Shown: positions 23,630 through 32,211 of the stretch, piece after piece
Numbering within the stretch: position 1 is the first letter of the stretch
Layout of the letters: every line of letters starts with the position of its first letter
NCBI GenBank assembly: GCA_963653535.1
Contig: CAVJWU010000015.1
Location: 1-32,555 of the forward strand
Source: UBA3210 sp963653535
Lineage (GTDB): Bacteria; Bacillota_I; Bacilli_A; RFN20; CAG-449
Length of the DNA: 32,555 nt
Direction of reading: 5' to 3'
Position numbers and translations under genes: made by a program
Notes under the pieces: generated by a model
The model's database searches: none
Seen by the model: only the letters and a program-made list of their open reading frames with translations
Told to the model about the DNA's origin: nothing

Positions 23630-24516
23630 AAAATGTTTCTAATAAAAAGTCTAATCCATTTACTAAAATTAAAAATTTCTTCATCGATCCAAAAACTCAT
23701 AAAGTATCAAAAGAGAATGTCACTAAAGTACTTGCGAAATTCTATATGTACTTTATCTTGTTATTAATGTATGCACCTATTATCATCTTGATGATTTTCT
23801 CATTTACTGAATCAAATGAATTAGGTTGGACTGGTTTTAGCTTTGGTTTATATGCAAAATTATTTCAAAATACAAAACTAATGACTGCGGTAGGAAATAC
23901 TTTCTTAATCGCAGTAGTTTCTGCATTTGTTTCGACAATCTTAGGTACTTTAGGTGCGATTGGTACTTTCTACGCATCGAGAAAATATAAAAAGACCGTT
24001 GAAACAATGACTCAACTTCCTGTTGTTAACGCTGAAATTGTTATGGCTTTATCTCTTGCAGTTGTTTTTAAAACGATAAATACAAGTTATACGTTCTTTA
24101 CTTTATTAGTTGGTCACGTCGTCTTAACTGTTGCTTTTGTCTATTTAAACGTCAAACCTAAACTCGCTCAAATGGATCCAAATACTTATGAAGCGGCTTT
24201 AGATTTAGGGGCAACTCCATGGCAAGGTTTATTTAAAGTAATTATTCCTGAAATTATTCCTGGTATTTTATCAGGCTTCTTAATTTCTATCACTTTATCT
24301 TTAGATGACTTTGTCATTACTCAATATTTAAAAGAACCTTCTTTTGAAACTATTTCAACTTATATTCAAAAGATTGTCGCAAAACACCCAATTCCTGCTG
24401 AAGTAAGAGCGTTAACTACCCTTATTTTCTTAGTAGTTCTTGCCTTTGTTATCGCTATTACTATATATAATAATAAAAAAGCGAATAAAATCGCTTCTAA
24501 TAGGAGGAAGTTATGA
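23623..24516 (+). CDS. potC: Spermidine/putrescine ABC transporter permease PotC
   Basis: Second permease subunit of 297 residues, about 40 longer than typical PotC because of a polar N-terminal extension (NKKSNPFTKIKNFFIDPKTH and on) before the first membrane segment. The EAA loop is EAALDLGATPWQGLFKVIIP, and SLDDFVITQYL is the usual PotC signature. The start ATG overlaps the potB stop by seven bases, with GGAGGAAG as ribosome site. The stop overlaps the potD start in an ATGA arrangement. Confidence 0.94.
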   Translation: MVENVSNKKSNPFTKIKNFFIDPKTHKVSKENVTKVLAKFYMYFILLLMYAPIIILMIFSFTESNELGWTGFSFGLYAKLFQNTKLMTAVGNTFLIAVVSAFVSTILGTLGAIGTFYASRKYKKTVETMTQLPVVNAEIVMALSLAVVFKTINTSYTFFTLLVGHVVLTVAFVYLNVKPKLAQMDPNTYEAALDLGATPWQGLFKVIIPEIIPGILSGFLISITLSLDDFVITQYLKEPSFETISTYIQKIVAKHPIPAEVRALTTLIFLVVLAFVIAITIYNNKKANKIASNRRKL

Positions 24517-26327
24517 TGAATAAGAATTTATTAATCGCTAGTTCATTAATTTTATTATTATCATCAAGTGTTGCGATAAATTCTCGTAATGTAACTTCAG
24601 TTAAAGGTGAAGAAAGCGTAAGTGATGAATTTAAAGGTCAAACTTTAACTATTTATAACTGTGAAGATTATATTTCTCAAGGCGAAGATAATTCTCGTGA
24701 TTTAATTGGCGAATTTGAAGAAATGTATGGAGTAAAAGTTAACTATTATACATACGATACAAATGAAACAATGTATAACCAATTTACTTTACAAAAAGAA
24801 GGAACATACGATTTAATTTGTACTTCTGAATATATGCTTCAAAAAATGGTTAAGAACAACTTACTTGAACCATTAGTTAATAAAGAAGAAAATATACCAA
24901 ATTATTATTCTTATGTTTCACCAACTTTACAAGAAAAGCTTGAAAATATGACAGTTTCACTCAATGGAAAAGAAACTAATTTAAGTGATTATGCTGTTGG
25001 TTACATGTGGGGTACATTAGGTATTATTTATGATCCAAGCGTCAATGAAGGTAAAATTAAAGACGATGTAATGAGTTGGGATATCTTATGGAATAGTGAC
25101 TATAAAGATTTAATTTCTATTAAGAATTCGATGAGAGATACCTTCGTTGTTGGCTTAATGCATTATTATTCAAAAGATGAAAATTTTAAGAAAGTGATGG
25201 ATGCTTATTTATCTTCACCTAGTGAAGAAACTTTCGAAGCATATAATGCTTTAGTTCAAGATATCTTTGATTTTAAATTAGATGGAAGTACTTCAAGCGA
25301 TGCTGATAATAAAGAAAAAATTGAAAATGTTAAAAATGAATTAATTACCTTAAAAAATAATATCTTTGGTTTCGAAGTAGATTCAGGTAAAAATGATATT
25401 ATTACAGGTAAAATTAAATTAAATACTGCTTGGAGCGGCGATGCTGTTTATTCTATGCAAACTGCCTTAGACGAATATGGCAAAGTCTTAGAATATAAAG
25501 TACCTAATGATGGAGGTAATATCTGGTATGATGGATGGGTTACTCCTAAAGGTGCGAATAAAGAACTTGCTTATAAGTTCTTAGATTTCTTATCTGATCC
25601 TTCTTCTGCCGCGGACAATATGGATTACATTGGTTATACTCCATTTATTGTCGGTGATGATATCTATAATTTAGCTTCTTCTAATTATGGAGTGGGTTCT
25701 TTTGATCCATATACAACATATTTATATTATCCAGAAGAAGAATGCGGCGATTATGTATATTATGATAATAAATTATACATGTGTATTAAAAACACAACTG
25801 AAGGTATTTTACCAACTAATAGCGAATATTTTGAACTTGAAGAATATGATGAAGAATATGCTTATTCTGAAGGTGATATCGTTTCATTAAATGGTAAATT
25901 CTATAACTGTTTAGAAGATGAGCAAATTAATACTTTAGTAGTTGATTCTAACGGAAATTCTTTAGTTGAACAATGGGAAGAAAATGTTGGTTACGATTTA
26001 AGCCATCTATTTAAAGGTTCATTTGAAGATGAAAATAGAGAAGCAATTATCTATCCATTTTTAGGAAGTGAAAACCAACTTGAAACTCAATATCCAAGTG
26101 AAGAAATTATCGCTCGCTGCGCAATCATGAATGATTTTGGTGATTATAATGATACAGTTATTATTATGTGGGGACAAGTAAAAGCTTATACTGACATGAC
26201 TCCTATTTATATCTTCTTATCAGTAGTTGCTTTAATCGGTATTGGAGGAATTTCTTATTCAATCATTAAAAGAAATTTATCCGCGCATTACAAACGTAAT
26301 GTCATGAAAAAAGAACAATCTAAATAA
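24513..26327 (+). CDS. potD: PotD polyamine-binding protein with inserted carbohydrate-binding-like modules and C-terminal anchor
   Basis: Extracellular solute-binding protein of 604 residues, against about 350 in most PotD. The N-terminal hydrophobic signal (about 5-22) has no lipobox Cys. The binding fold begins at TLTIYNCEDYI and runs to about 400 (AVGYMWGTLGIIYDP, IKLNTAWSGDAVYSMQ, DGWVTPKGANKELAYKFLDFL). Residues about 404-475 hold two consecutive segments, GDYVYYDNKLYMCIKNTT then GDIVSLNGKFYNCLEDE, that look like CBM5/12 (chitin-binding-type) modules. The PotD fold then resumes (YDLSHLFKGSF, YPSEEIIARCAIMNDFGD, IIMWGQVKAY). A membrane segment at about 564-586 and a basic tail anchor it to the membrane. 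Strong GGAGG upstream; ATGATG overlaps the potC stop. Confidence 0.9.
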   Translation: MMNKNLLIASSLILLLSSSVAINSRNVTSVKGEESVSDEFKGQTLTIYNCEDYISQGEDNSRDLIGEFEEMYGVKVNYYTYDTNETMYNQFTLQKEGTYDLICTSEYMLQKMVKNNLLEPLVNKEENIPNYYSYVSPTLQEKLENMTVSLNGKETNLSDYAVGYMWGTLGIIYDPSVNEGKIKDDVMSWDILWNSDYKDLISIKNSMRDTFVVGLMHYYSKDENFKKVMDAYLSSPSEETFEAYNALVQDIFDFKLDGSTSSDADNKEKIENVKNELITLKNNIFGFEVDSGKNDIITGKIKLNTAWSGDAVYSMQTALDEYGKVLEYKVPNDGGNIWYDGWVTPKGANKELAYKFLDFLSDPSSAADNMDYIGYTPFIVGDDIYNLASSNYGVGSFDPYTTYLYYPEEECGDYVYYDNKLYMCIKNTTEGILPTNSEYFELEEYDEEYAYSEGDIVSLNGKFYNCLEDEQINTLVVDSNGNSLVEQWEENVGYDLSHLFKGSFEDENREAIIYPFLGSENQLETQYPSEEIIARCAIMNDFGDYNDTVIIMWGQVKAYTDMTPIYIFLSVVALIGIGGISYSIIKRNLSAHYKRNVMKKEQSK

Positions 26328-26334
26328 TTTTATT

Positions 26335-26364
26335 AATCTTAGGTTTGAAATATAACCTAAGATT
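26335..26364 (+). terminator. Terminator of the pot operon
   Basis: AATCTTAGGTT (26335-26345) and its perfect complement (26354-26364) around an eight-base loop, followed by TTTTTATT. Confidence 0.9.
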
Positions 26365-26441
26365 TTTTATTAAAATCCCTTTGTTCTTGCTTTTATTTAA
26401 TTGCAATTTTATATGTTTATTCTGTGATTAAAAATAGGATA

Positions 26442-26470
26442 TTTTCAAAATAATAAATTTATTGTATAAT
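26442..26470 (+). promoter_or_regulatory. Promoter of the nucleoside phosphorylase-sirtuin unit
   Basis: TTTTCA (26442-26447), 17-base spacer, TATAAT (26465-26470). It covers an in-frame ATG at 26462, which supports the later start at 26501. Confidence 0.6.
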
Positions 26471-26500
26471 TTATTAGTGGCTCAAAAGGAGATTTATTTT

Positions 26501-27802
26501 ATGAGAATGGTCGATATTATTATTAAAAAAAGAGAAAATGAACCTTTAACTAAAGAAGAAATTGATTTTTTTATTCAAGGTTATACAAAAGGAGAAATTC
26601 CAGATTATCAAGCATCAGCTTTAGCGATGGCTATTTGCTTTAATGGTATGAATAAAAAAGAAATCGGTTATTTAACTAATGCGATGTTATATTCAGGTGA
26701 TACGATTGATTTAAGTATGATTAAAGGCAAAAAGGTTGATAAACATTCAACTGGTGGAGTTGGTGATAAAACTTCTTTAGTCTTAGGACCTTTAGTTGCT
26801 TCTTGCGGCGTGAATGTTGCAAAGATGTCAGGAAGAGGACTAGGTCATACTGGAGGAACTTTAGATAAATTAGAATCTATTCCAGGAGTAACTATTGCGA
26901 TAGAAAAAGATCGTTTTATTAAACAAGTTCAAGATATAGGAATCGCGATTGTTGGTCAAACTGGATCATTAGTTCCAGCTGATAAAAAGTTATATGCATT
27001 AAGAGATGTTACTGGAACTGTTGAATCGATTCCTTTAATCGCTTCATCAATTATGTCAAAAAAATTAGCTTCAGGAAGTGATACTATTCTTCTTGATGTT
27101 AAGTTTGGCTCAGGTGCGTTTATGAAAGATTTAGATTCTGCCCGTGAATTAGCGAGAACTATGGTTGATATTGGTGATGAACTTCATAGAGATACTCGCG
27201 CTATTTTAACCGATATGAGTCAACCTTTAGGTAGAGCAATTGGTAATTCATTAGAAGTAATTGAAGCGATAAATACTTTAAATGGAAATGGTCCATCAGA
27301 TTTAGTTGAATTATGTATTAATGCTGGAGCGATTATGCTTATTCAAGCAGGAAGAACTTCTACTCTTGAAGAAGGTGTGTCTTTATTAAAAACAAAGATT
27401 GAATCAAAAGAAGCGCTCGATAAATTAGCTGCTTTAGTAGAAGCACAAGGTGGAGATAAGAGTTATATTTATCACCCAGAAAAGTTTGTTAAAGCAAAGC
27501 ATATTGTTGAATTAAAATCTTCTAGAAACGGTTATGTAAATGAAATTAATGCTCTTGAAATTGGCGTTTCTGCGATGAAACTCGGCGCAGGAAGAGCGAC
27601 TAAAGAAGATATCATTGATTTTGCTAGCGGTATTGTCTTAAATAAAAAAGTTGGAGATAGAGTTCAAATAGGCGATACTTTATGTGTCTTACATACTAAT
27701 AAAGATAATTTTGATGATATTATGAAAGAAGCAGAACTTGCTTTTAAATTATCAAATAAACCTATTAAAGTTTTACCAATCATTCATGAAATAGTTCAAT
27801 AA
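26501..27802 (+). CDS. pdp: Pyrimidine-nucleoside phosphorylase
   Basis: Nucleoside salvage enzyme that phosphorolyses uridine and thymidine to base and (deoxy)ribose-1-phosphate. The start at 26501 (MRMVDIIIKKRENEPLT) has AAAGGAGA upstream and gives 433 residues, the length of Bacillus Pdp. Family signature: KVDKHSTGGVGDKTSLVLGP (phosphate binding), KMSGRGLGHTGGTLDKLE, LYALRDVTGTVESIPLIASSIMSKK with the base-binding Arg, Ser and Lys, and a C-terminal biotinyl-like domain (LGAGRATKEDIIDFASGIVLNKKVGDRVQIGD). Thymidine phosphorylase (DeoA) is the close alternative; the length and Gram-positive context favour Pdp. The sirtuin gene begins one base after its stop. Confidence 0.93.
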   Translation: MRMVDIIIKKRENEPLTKEEIDFFIQGYTKGEIPDYQASALAMAICFNGMNKKEIGYLTNAMLYSGDTIDLSMIKGKKVDKHSTGGVGDKTSLVLGPLVASCGVNVAKMSGRGLGHTGGTLDKLESIPGVTIAIEKDRFIKQVQDIGIAIVGQTGSLVPADKKLYALRDVTGTVESIPLIASSIMSKKLASGSDTILLDVKFGSGAFMKDLDSARELARTMVDIGDELHRDTRAILTDMSQPLGRAIGNSLEVIEAINTLNGNGPSDLVELCINAGAIMLIQAGRTSTLEEGVSLLKTKIESKEALDKLAALVEAQGGDKSYIYHPEKFVKAKHIVELKSSRNGYVNEINALEIGVSAMKLGAGRATKEDIIDFASGIVLNKKVGDRVQIGDTLCVLHTNKDNFDDIMKEAELAFKLSNKPIKVLPIIHEIVQ

Positions 27803-27803
27803 T

Positions 27804-28526
27804 ATGGATAAATATCAAGAAGTAAATAAAATTATTAAAGAAGCAAATAGCGTTGTTTTCTTTGGTGGAGCAGGTGTTTCTACTAATTCTGGAATAAGAG
27901 ATTTCCGTTCTAAAGAAGGTCTTTATGAATTAAAATCGCAATATGATGAACCTTATGAAGTGATGTTATCTAGTACTTATTTTTATCAACATACAGAAAC
28001 TTTTTATGATTTTTATCGTAAGTTTATGATTAATAAAGAAGCTAAACCTAATCTTGCTCATATTGTTTTAGCTAACTATGAAAAAGAACATAATTTAACG
28101 ATTATTACCCAAAATATTGACTCTCTTCATCAAAAAGCATCTTCTAAAAATGTCATTGAATTACATGGATCAATTGAAAGAAATCATTGCTTAAAATGCG
28201 GTAAGTTTTATTCTTTAGATGAGATGCTTTCTTTAGGAAAAGTGCCATATTGTTCCTGCGGAGGATTAATTAAACCTGATGTTACATTGTATGAAGAAGC
28301 TTTAGATTCTGATGTTGTTCGTCAGGCGATTAATGCGATTTCTAATGCAGATGTAATGATTGTTGGAGGAACTTCTTTAGTTGTTTATCCTGCCGCGAGT
28401 TATCTAAAATATTTTCGTGGTAAAACGTTAATTGTTATTAATAAAGAAAGAACAATCGCTGATGAAAGTGCGAACTACGTTTTTCATGAAGACATTGGTT
28501 TCGTTTTAAATAAAATATTTTCTTAG
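27804..28526 (+). CDS. cobB: NAD-dependent protein deacylase, sirtuin (CobB/SrtN type)
   Basis: Class III deacetylase that removes acyl groups from lysines using NAD, yielding nicotinamide. The 240 residues show GGAGVSTNSGIRDFRS (NAD site), TQNIDSLHQKA, catalytic His121 in ELHGS, a zinc module with Cys129, Cys132, Cys150 and Cys152 (CxxC and a CxC pair), and VGGTSLVVYPAASY. The start, one base after pdp, has only a weak ribosome site, so translation is probably coupled. An acetate producer with high acetyl phosphate (ackA is in this window) would need deacetylation of lysines, though the link here is only inference. Confidence 0.95.
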   Translation: MDKYQEVNKIIKEANSVVFFGGAGVSTNSGIRDFRSKEGLYELKSQYDEPYEVMLSSTYFYQHTETFYDFYRKFMINKEAKPNLAHIVLANYEKEHNLTIITQNIDSLHQKASSKNVIELHGSIERNHCLKCGKFYSLDEMLSLGKVPYCSCGGLIKPDVTLYEEALDSDVVRQAINAISNADVMIVGGTSLVVYPAASYLKYFRGKTLIVINKERTIADESANYVFHEDIGFVLNKIFS

Positions 28527-28546
28527 AGCCTATTAGGCTCTTTTTT
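28525..28546 (+). terminator. Terminator after the sirtuin gene
   Basis: AGAGCCTA (28525-28532) and TAGGCTCT (28534-28541) followed by a run of Ts; the arm begins inside the stop codon. A new unit starts with dtd about 100 bases later. Confidence 0.82.
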
Positions 28547-28646
28547 AGTAAAATATGTGCTTACTAAGAATAATAAAAAATGAAAATAAATAAAATCTTC
28601 TTTATAGATTATAATTTATAATTATAATATTAGAGGGAGATTTTAT

Positions 28647-29093
28647 ATGAAAGTTGTTTTACAAGTAGTCAAAAATGCATCAGTAACCATTGATGATAAA
28701 CTATATTCTTCTATTGATGAAGGTCTTTTACTCTTAGTTGGTTTTACTAATGGTGATAATGAAGAAATAATTAAAAAAGTTATTGATAAAATTATTTCTT
28801 TAAGAATATTTTTAGATGATAATGGTAAAACAAATTTGGCGTTCTTAGATGGGAAAAGAGAGATTCTTTGCGTTTCTCAATTTACTTTGTACGCGGATAT
28901 AAAAAAAGGCAGAAGACCTAGCTTTATTAAAGCGTTAGAACCTTCTAGCGCTTCTACTTTATATGATTTTACATTATCATATATTAGAAGTCTTGGAGTG
29001 ACGTGTAAGCAAGGGGTTTTCGGGGCTGATATGAAAGTTAATTTATTAAATGATGGTCCTTTTACCTTAACCATCGATAGCGAGGATTTATAG
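28647..29093 (+). CDS. dtd: D-aminoacyl-tRNA deacylase
   Basis: Hydrolyses D-aminoacyl-tRNA (and mischarged glycyl-tRNA-Ala) so that wrong residues do not enter translation. Length 148 is standard. Both active-site motifs are present: SQFTLYAD and the C-terminal NDGPFT (NxGPxT with the cross-subunit Gly-cisPro). The usual QRV-x2-ASV N-terminus reads QVVKNASV. AGAGGGAGA lies upstream of the ATG. The leader contains several overlapping TATAAT-like boxes (28610-28628) but no convincing -35. mnmA starts one base after the stop. Confidence 0.95.
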   Translation: MKVVLQVVKNASVTIDDKLYSSIDEGLLLLVGFTNGDNEEIIKKVIDKIISLRIFLDDNGKTNLAFLDGKREILCVSQFTLYADIKKGRRPSFIKALEPSSASTLYDFTLSYIRSLGVTCKQGVFGADMKVNLLNDGPFTLTIDSEDL

Positions 29094-29094
29094 T

Positions 29095-30264
29095 ATGAAC
29101 AAAAAGAAAGTAATGGTTGGTCTTTCCGGCGGAGTAGATTCTGCCGTCGCGGCTTATTTATTAATAAAACAAGGTTATGAAGTTTCTGGAGGTTTTATGA
29201 GAAACTGGGATGCCATCGCGAATGGTGATTTTTTAGGTAATCCAACTTTAAATGATTCTCAATGTCCTCAAGAAAAAGATTATGAAGATGCTTTAAAAGT
29301 CGCGAATAAATTAGGTATAAAATTATATCGTATCGATTTTGTAAAAGAATATTGGGATAACGTCTTTAAATATTTCTTAGATGAATATAAATTAGGTCGT
29401 ACTCCTAATCCAGATATCTTCTGTAATAAATATATTAAATTTGATAAATTCTTAGATTTTGCGTTAAAAGAAGGATTTGATTTTATCGCAACTGGACATT
29501 ATGCAAAAAGAGTAGATAAAGAAGATGGTCGTGTAGAAATGCATAAGTGCTTTGATTCAAATAAAGACCAAACATACTTCTTATCACAAGTTAATGAATA
29601 TCAATTATCAAAATGTTTATTTCCTTTAAGCGATATTGATAAAACTGAAGTTAGAAAAATCGCGAGTGAACTAGGATTAGAGGTTGCAACTAAAAAAGAT
29701 TCAACAGGAGTTTGTTTTATTGGTGAAAGAAACTTTAAACAATTTTTAAATAATTATTTACCTAGTAAAAAGGGTAATATTGTCGATATTGTTTCTAATA
29801 ATATTGTTGGTCATCATGACGGTGTTTTATATTACACCTTAGGTCAAAGAAGAGGCTTAGGGATTGGAGGAATTAAAGGAATTGATCCAAAATCTTGGTT
29901 TGTCGTTGGTAAAAACGTTCAAAAGAATATTCTTTATGTCGCTCAAGGTGATGAAAATGAATACTTAAATTCTGATGAAGCAATTATTAAGATGATTAAC
30001 TGGACTAAAAAAGATAGACCTCTTACAAAGATGCATGTCGGAGTTAAATTTAGATATAGACAACAAGATCAAGGTTGTACTTTAGAATTTATTGATGATG
30101 ATTGCGTTAAACTTACTTATGATGAACCTTATAAAGCAGTTACTCCAGGACAAGCGGCAGTATTTTATGATGGTACTTTATGTTTAGGTGGGGGAATTAT
30201 TGACAAAATCTTCTATAAAGGTAAAGAAAAGATGGTATATAATTATGAACCAAATAAAAAATAA
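29095..30264 (+). CDS. mnmA: tRNA-specific 2-thiouridylase MnmA
   Basis: Adds sulfur to U34 of tRNA-Lys, Glu and Gln. In 389 residues: the PP-loop MVGLSGGVDSAVAAYLL, GRTPNPDIFCNKYIKF with catalytic Cys110, ATGHYAKR, DQTYFLSQ, and the second catalytic Cys207 in DSTGVCFIGERNF, then the central and C-terminal beta domains (YYTLGQRRGLGIGG, VTPGQAAVFYDG). GAGG inside the dtd end serves as ribosome site. A cysteine desulfurase and sulfur relay must be encoded elsewhere. It overlaps the Nudix gene by 20 bases. Confidence 0.96.
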   Translation: MNKKKVMVGLSGGVDSAVAAYLLIKQGYEVSGGFMRNWDAIANGDFLGNPTLNDSQCPQEKDYEDALKVANKLGIKLYRIDFVKEYWDNVFKYFLDEYKLGRTPNPDIFCNKYIKFDKFLDFALKEGFDFIATGHYAKRVDKEDGRVEMHKCFDSNKDQTYFLSQVNEYQLSKCLFPLSDIDKTEVRKIASELGLEVATKKDSTGVCFIGERNFKQFLNNYLPSKKGNIVDIVSNNIVGHHDGVLYYTLGQRRGLGIGGIKGIDPKSWFVVGKNVQKNILYVAQGDENEYLNSDEAIIKMINWTKKDRPLTKMHVGVKFRYRQQDQGCTLEFIDDDCVKLTYDEPYKAVTPGQAAVFYDGTLCLGGGIIDKIFYKGKEKMVYNYEPNKK

Positions 30265-30772
30265 TTTAGTAGATGATCAATACCCTTTTATCGGTATTAC
30301 TCATACTAGAGAAATCGCTCGTGGCATCGTTCTAGATGAAAATAATAAGGTGATCATCTTAAAAATTTATGGAGAAGATTTCTTCGGTTTAAGAGATTAT
30401 ATCGAAACTTCAGGAGGAGGAATTGATGAAGGCGAAACTCCTGAACAAGCCTTAATAAGAGAACTTGATGAAGAAATTGGCTATAAGTGCGAAATTATTA
30501 CTAAAATTGGTATCGTAGATGATTATTATAATCTTTTAAAAAGACATAATATCAATCATTATTATTTAGTAAAAACAATTTCTAAAACACATATTCATCA
30601 TGAATCAAAAGGTGATGGATATATTAATGATATCTTACATTTAGATATTGATGAAGTTATCAAGATGTATCAAGAATTGAAAGATGAAGGAATATCTAAA
30701 TTAGTAAAAGAAAGAGAACTTCCAATTGCTCAGAAAGCAAAAGAAATAATGGAAGAATTAAAAATAATTTAA
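30245..30772 (+). CDS. Nudix hydrolase, substrate unknown
   Basis: Hydrolase of nucleoside-diphosphate-linked compounds, 175 residues. The Nudix box is complete: GGIDEGE, seven residues, then RELDEEIGY, giving GX5EX7REUXEEXGU with a Gly-rich lead-in (SGGGIDEGE). The N-terminus (ITHTREIARGIVLDENNKVIIL) is the usual first strand; the C-terminus is a charged helix. The start at 30245 is within mnmA in another frame; an earlier in-frame ATG at 30188 lies even deeper in mnmA and would add 19 residues. No clear Shine-Dalgarno is seen, so translation is probably coupled to mnmA. The substrate is not predictable. Confidence 0.88.
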   Translation: MNQIKNNLVDDQYPFIGITHTREIARGIVLDENNKVIILKIYGEDFFGLRDYIETSGGGIDEGETPEQALIRELDEEIGYKCEIITKIGIVDDYYNLLKRHNINHYYLVKTISKTHIHHESKGDGYINDILHLDIDEVIKMYQELKDEGISKLVKERELPIAQKAKEIMEELKII

Positions 30773-30781
30773 AGGAGTATT

Positions 30782-32071
30782 ATGAAAGTAAGTTTAGTAT
30801 CATTAGGATGTAGTAAAAACTTAGTTGATTCAGAAATGATTTTATCATTGATGAGAAGAAACAAGTTCGAAATTACTTTAGATGTTAATGAAGCAGATGT
30901 AATTATTGTTAATACATGTGGTTTTATTAATGCATCAAAACAAGAATCAATTAACAAAATTATTGAGATGGGAAAACTTAATAAGACATTAATTGTGACA
31001 GGTTGTTTAGTTAAACGTTATAAAGAAGAATTAGAAAAAGAATTACCAGAAGTAGATCTATTTATTGGTATTGATGAATATGATAAGATTGCAGAATTAA
31101 TTGGTAATTTATTAAATAAGAAAGCTTTAGATGGCTATTTAGATTTATCTAAACGTGTTCTTTCCACCTCCTCTTATAGCGCTTATTTAAAAATATCTGA
31201 AGGATGTAATAATTGTTGCACCTACTGCGCAATTCCATTAATTAGAGGTAGATTTAGAAGCGTACCTTTAAATGATTTAATTTCTCAAGCAAATATGATT
31301 AAAGATCAAGGGGTAGAAGAATTAATCGTTATCTCACAAGATACTACTCGTTATGGATCAGATATTGGTCAATATGATATTGTTACTTTATTAAAAGAAT
31401 TATTAAAGATTAAAGAATTTAAATATATTCGTTTATTGTATCTTTATCCAGATGAAATCTCTGATGAATTAATTGAACTTATGGGTAAAGAACCACGTTT
31501 AACACCTTATTTTGATATACCTATTCAACATGCTTCAAGTAAAGTTTTAAAAGCGATGAATAGAAGAGGAGATAAAGAACTTCTCACTAATTTATTTAAT
31601 AAAATTAAAGAAACTGTTCCAAATGCAATTTTAAGAACAACTTTAATTGTTGGTTTCCCGGGTGAAACAGATGAAGATTTTAATGAATTAGTTTCCTTTG
31701 TTAAAGAAATGAAATTTGATCATTTAGGTGCATTTACTTATTCTCGTGAAGATGGAACTAAGTCTTTTGACTTCCCTAATCAAGTTGATGAAGATATTAA
31801 AATAGCGCGTTATAATGAAATAATGCGCATTCAAAAACATATATCATTAATGCAAAATAAAAAACAACTTTCGACTATTCATACAGGTATTGTCTTAAGT
31901 TACGATTATGAATCAAATACTTATTCATTAAGAAGCCATTGGAATGCACCAGATGATATCGATGGAGATATTATCTTCACTAGTGAAGAACCTTTACAAG
32001 AAGGTCAAATTGTGAATGTAAAGATTACATCATGTGATCATTATAATCTCTATGGTGAATTAGTTAAGTAA
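30782..32071 (+). CDS. rimO: Ribosomal protein S12 methylthiotransferase RimO
   Basis: Radical-SAM enzyme that methylthiolates a conserved Asp of ribosomal protein S12. The 429 residues comprise an N-terminal UPF0004 domain with cluster ligands Cys10, Cys46 and Cys75 (VSLGCSKNLVDSE is the RimO rather than MiaB signature), the radical-SAM motif Cys142-x3-Cys146-x2-Cys149 with an extra Cys145, IRGRFRSVPLNDLI, and a C-terminal TRAM domain. An AAAGGAG site precedes the ATG, nine bases after the Nudix stop. It completes a dtd-mnmA-nudix-rimO run of mostly translation-quality genes. Confidence 0.94.
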   Translation: MKVSLVSLGCSKNLVDSEMILSLMRRNKFEITLDVNEADVIIVNTCGFINASKQESINKIIEMGKLNKTLIVTGCLVKRYKEELEKELPEVDLFIGIDEYDKIAELIGNLLNKKALDGYLDLSKRVLSTSSYSAYLKISEGCNNCCTYCAIPLIRGRFRSVPLNDLISQANMIKDQGVEELIVISQDTTRYGSDIGQYDIVTLLKELLKIKEFKYIRLLYLYPDEISDELIELMGKEPRLTPYFDIPIQHASSKVLKAMNRRGDKELLTNLFNKIKETVPNAILRTTLIVGFPGETDEDFNELVSFVKEMKFDHLGAFTYSREDGTKSFDFPNQVDEDIKIARYNEIMRIQKHISLMQNKKQLSTIHTGIVLSYDYESNTYSLRSHWNAPDDIDGDIIFTSEEPLQEGQIVNVKITSCDHYNLYGELVK

Positions 32072-32083
32072 TCAAAAAAATAA

Positions 32084-32120
32084 TTGACATATTGCTTATT
32101 TATTTATATTATAAATAAGC
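32084..32120 (+). promoter_or_regulatory. Promoter of tRNA-Thr with an inverted repeat over the -10
   Basis: Consensus TTGACA (32084-32089), 17-base spacer, TATTAT (32107-32112), five to thirteen bases from the mature tRNA start. A perfect 10-bp inverted repeat, GCTTATTTAT (32094-32103) with its complement (32111-32120), brackets the -10 box and may be an operator or a cruciform. Confidence 0.78.
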
Positions 32121-32124
32121 GACT

Positions 32125-32198
32125 GCCCCCTTAGTTAAATGGTATAACAGATCCATGGTAAGGATCCGTCGCTAGTTCGATTCTGGCAGGGGGCACCA
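32125..32198 (+). tRNA. tRNA-Thr (anticodon GGU), CCA encoded
   Basis: Cloverleaf folded by eye: acceptor GCCCCCT (32125-32131) pairs fully with AGGGGGC (32188-32194), discriminator A, encoded CCA. D stem GTTA/TAAC around AATGGTA, anticodon stem GATCC/GGATC around the loop ATGGTAA with anticodon GGT at 32157-32159, a four-base variable loop, and T stem GCTAG/CTGGC with loop TTCGATT. It reads the threonine codons ACC and ACU. No other tRNA is adjacent; it has its own promoter and terminator. Confidence 0.93.
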
Positions 32199-32211
32199 TA
32201 TATGAAGTAAT

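Noticed and set aside
25687..25890. Plus-strand open frame of 67 codons within potD
   Set aside because: It is out of frame in the PotD insert, with no ribosome site. The PotD frame itself continues intact through the insert, so this is not evidence of a frameshift.
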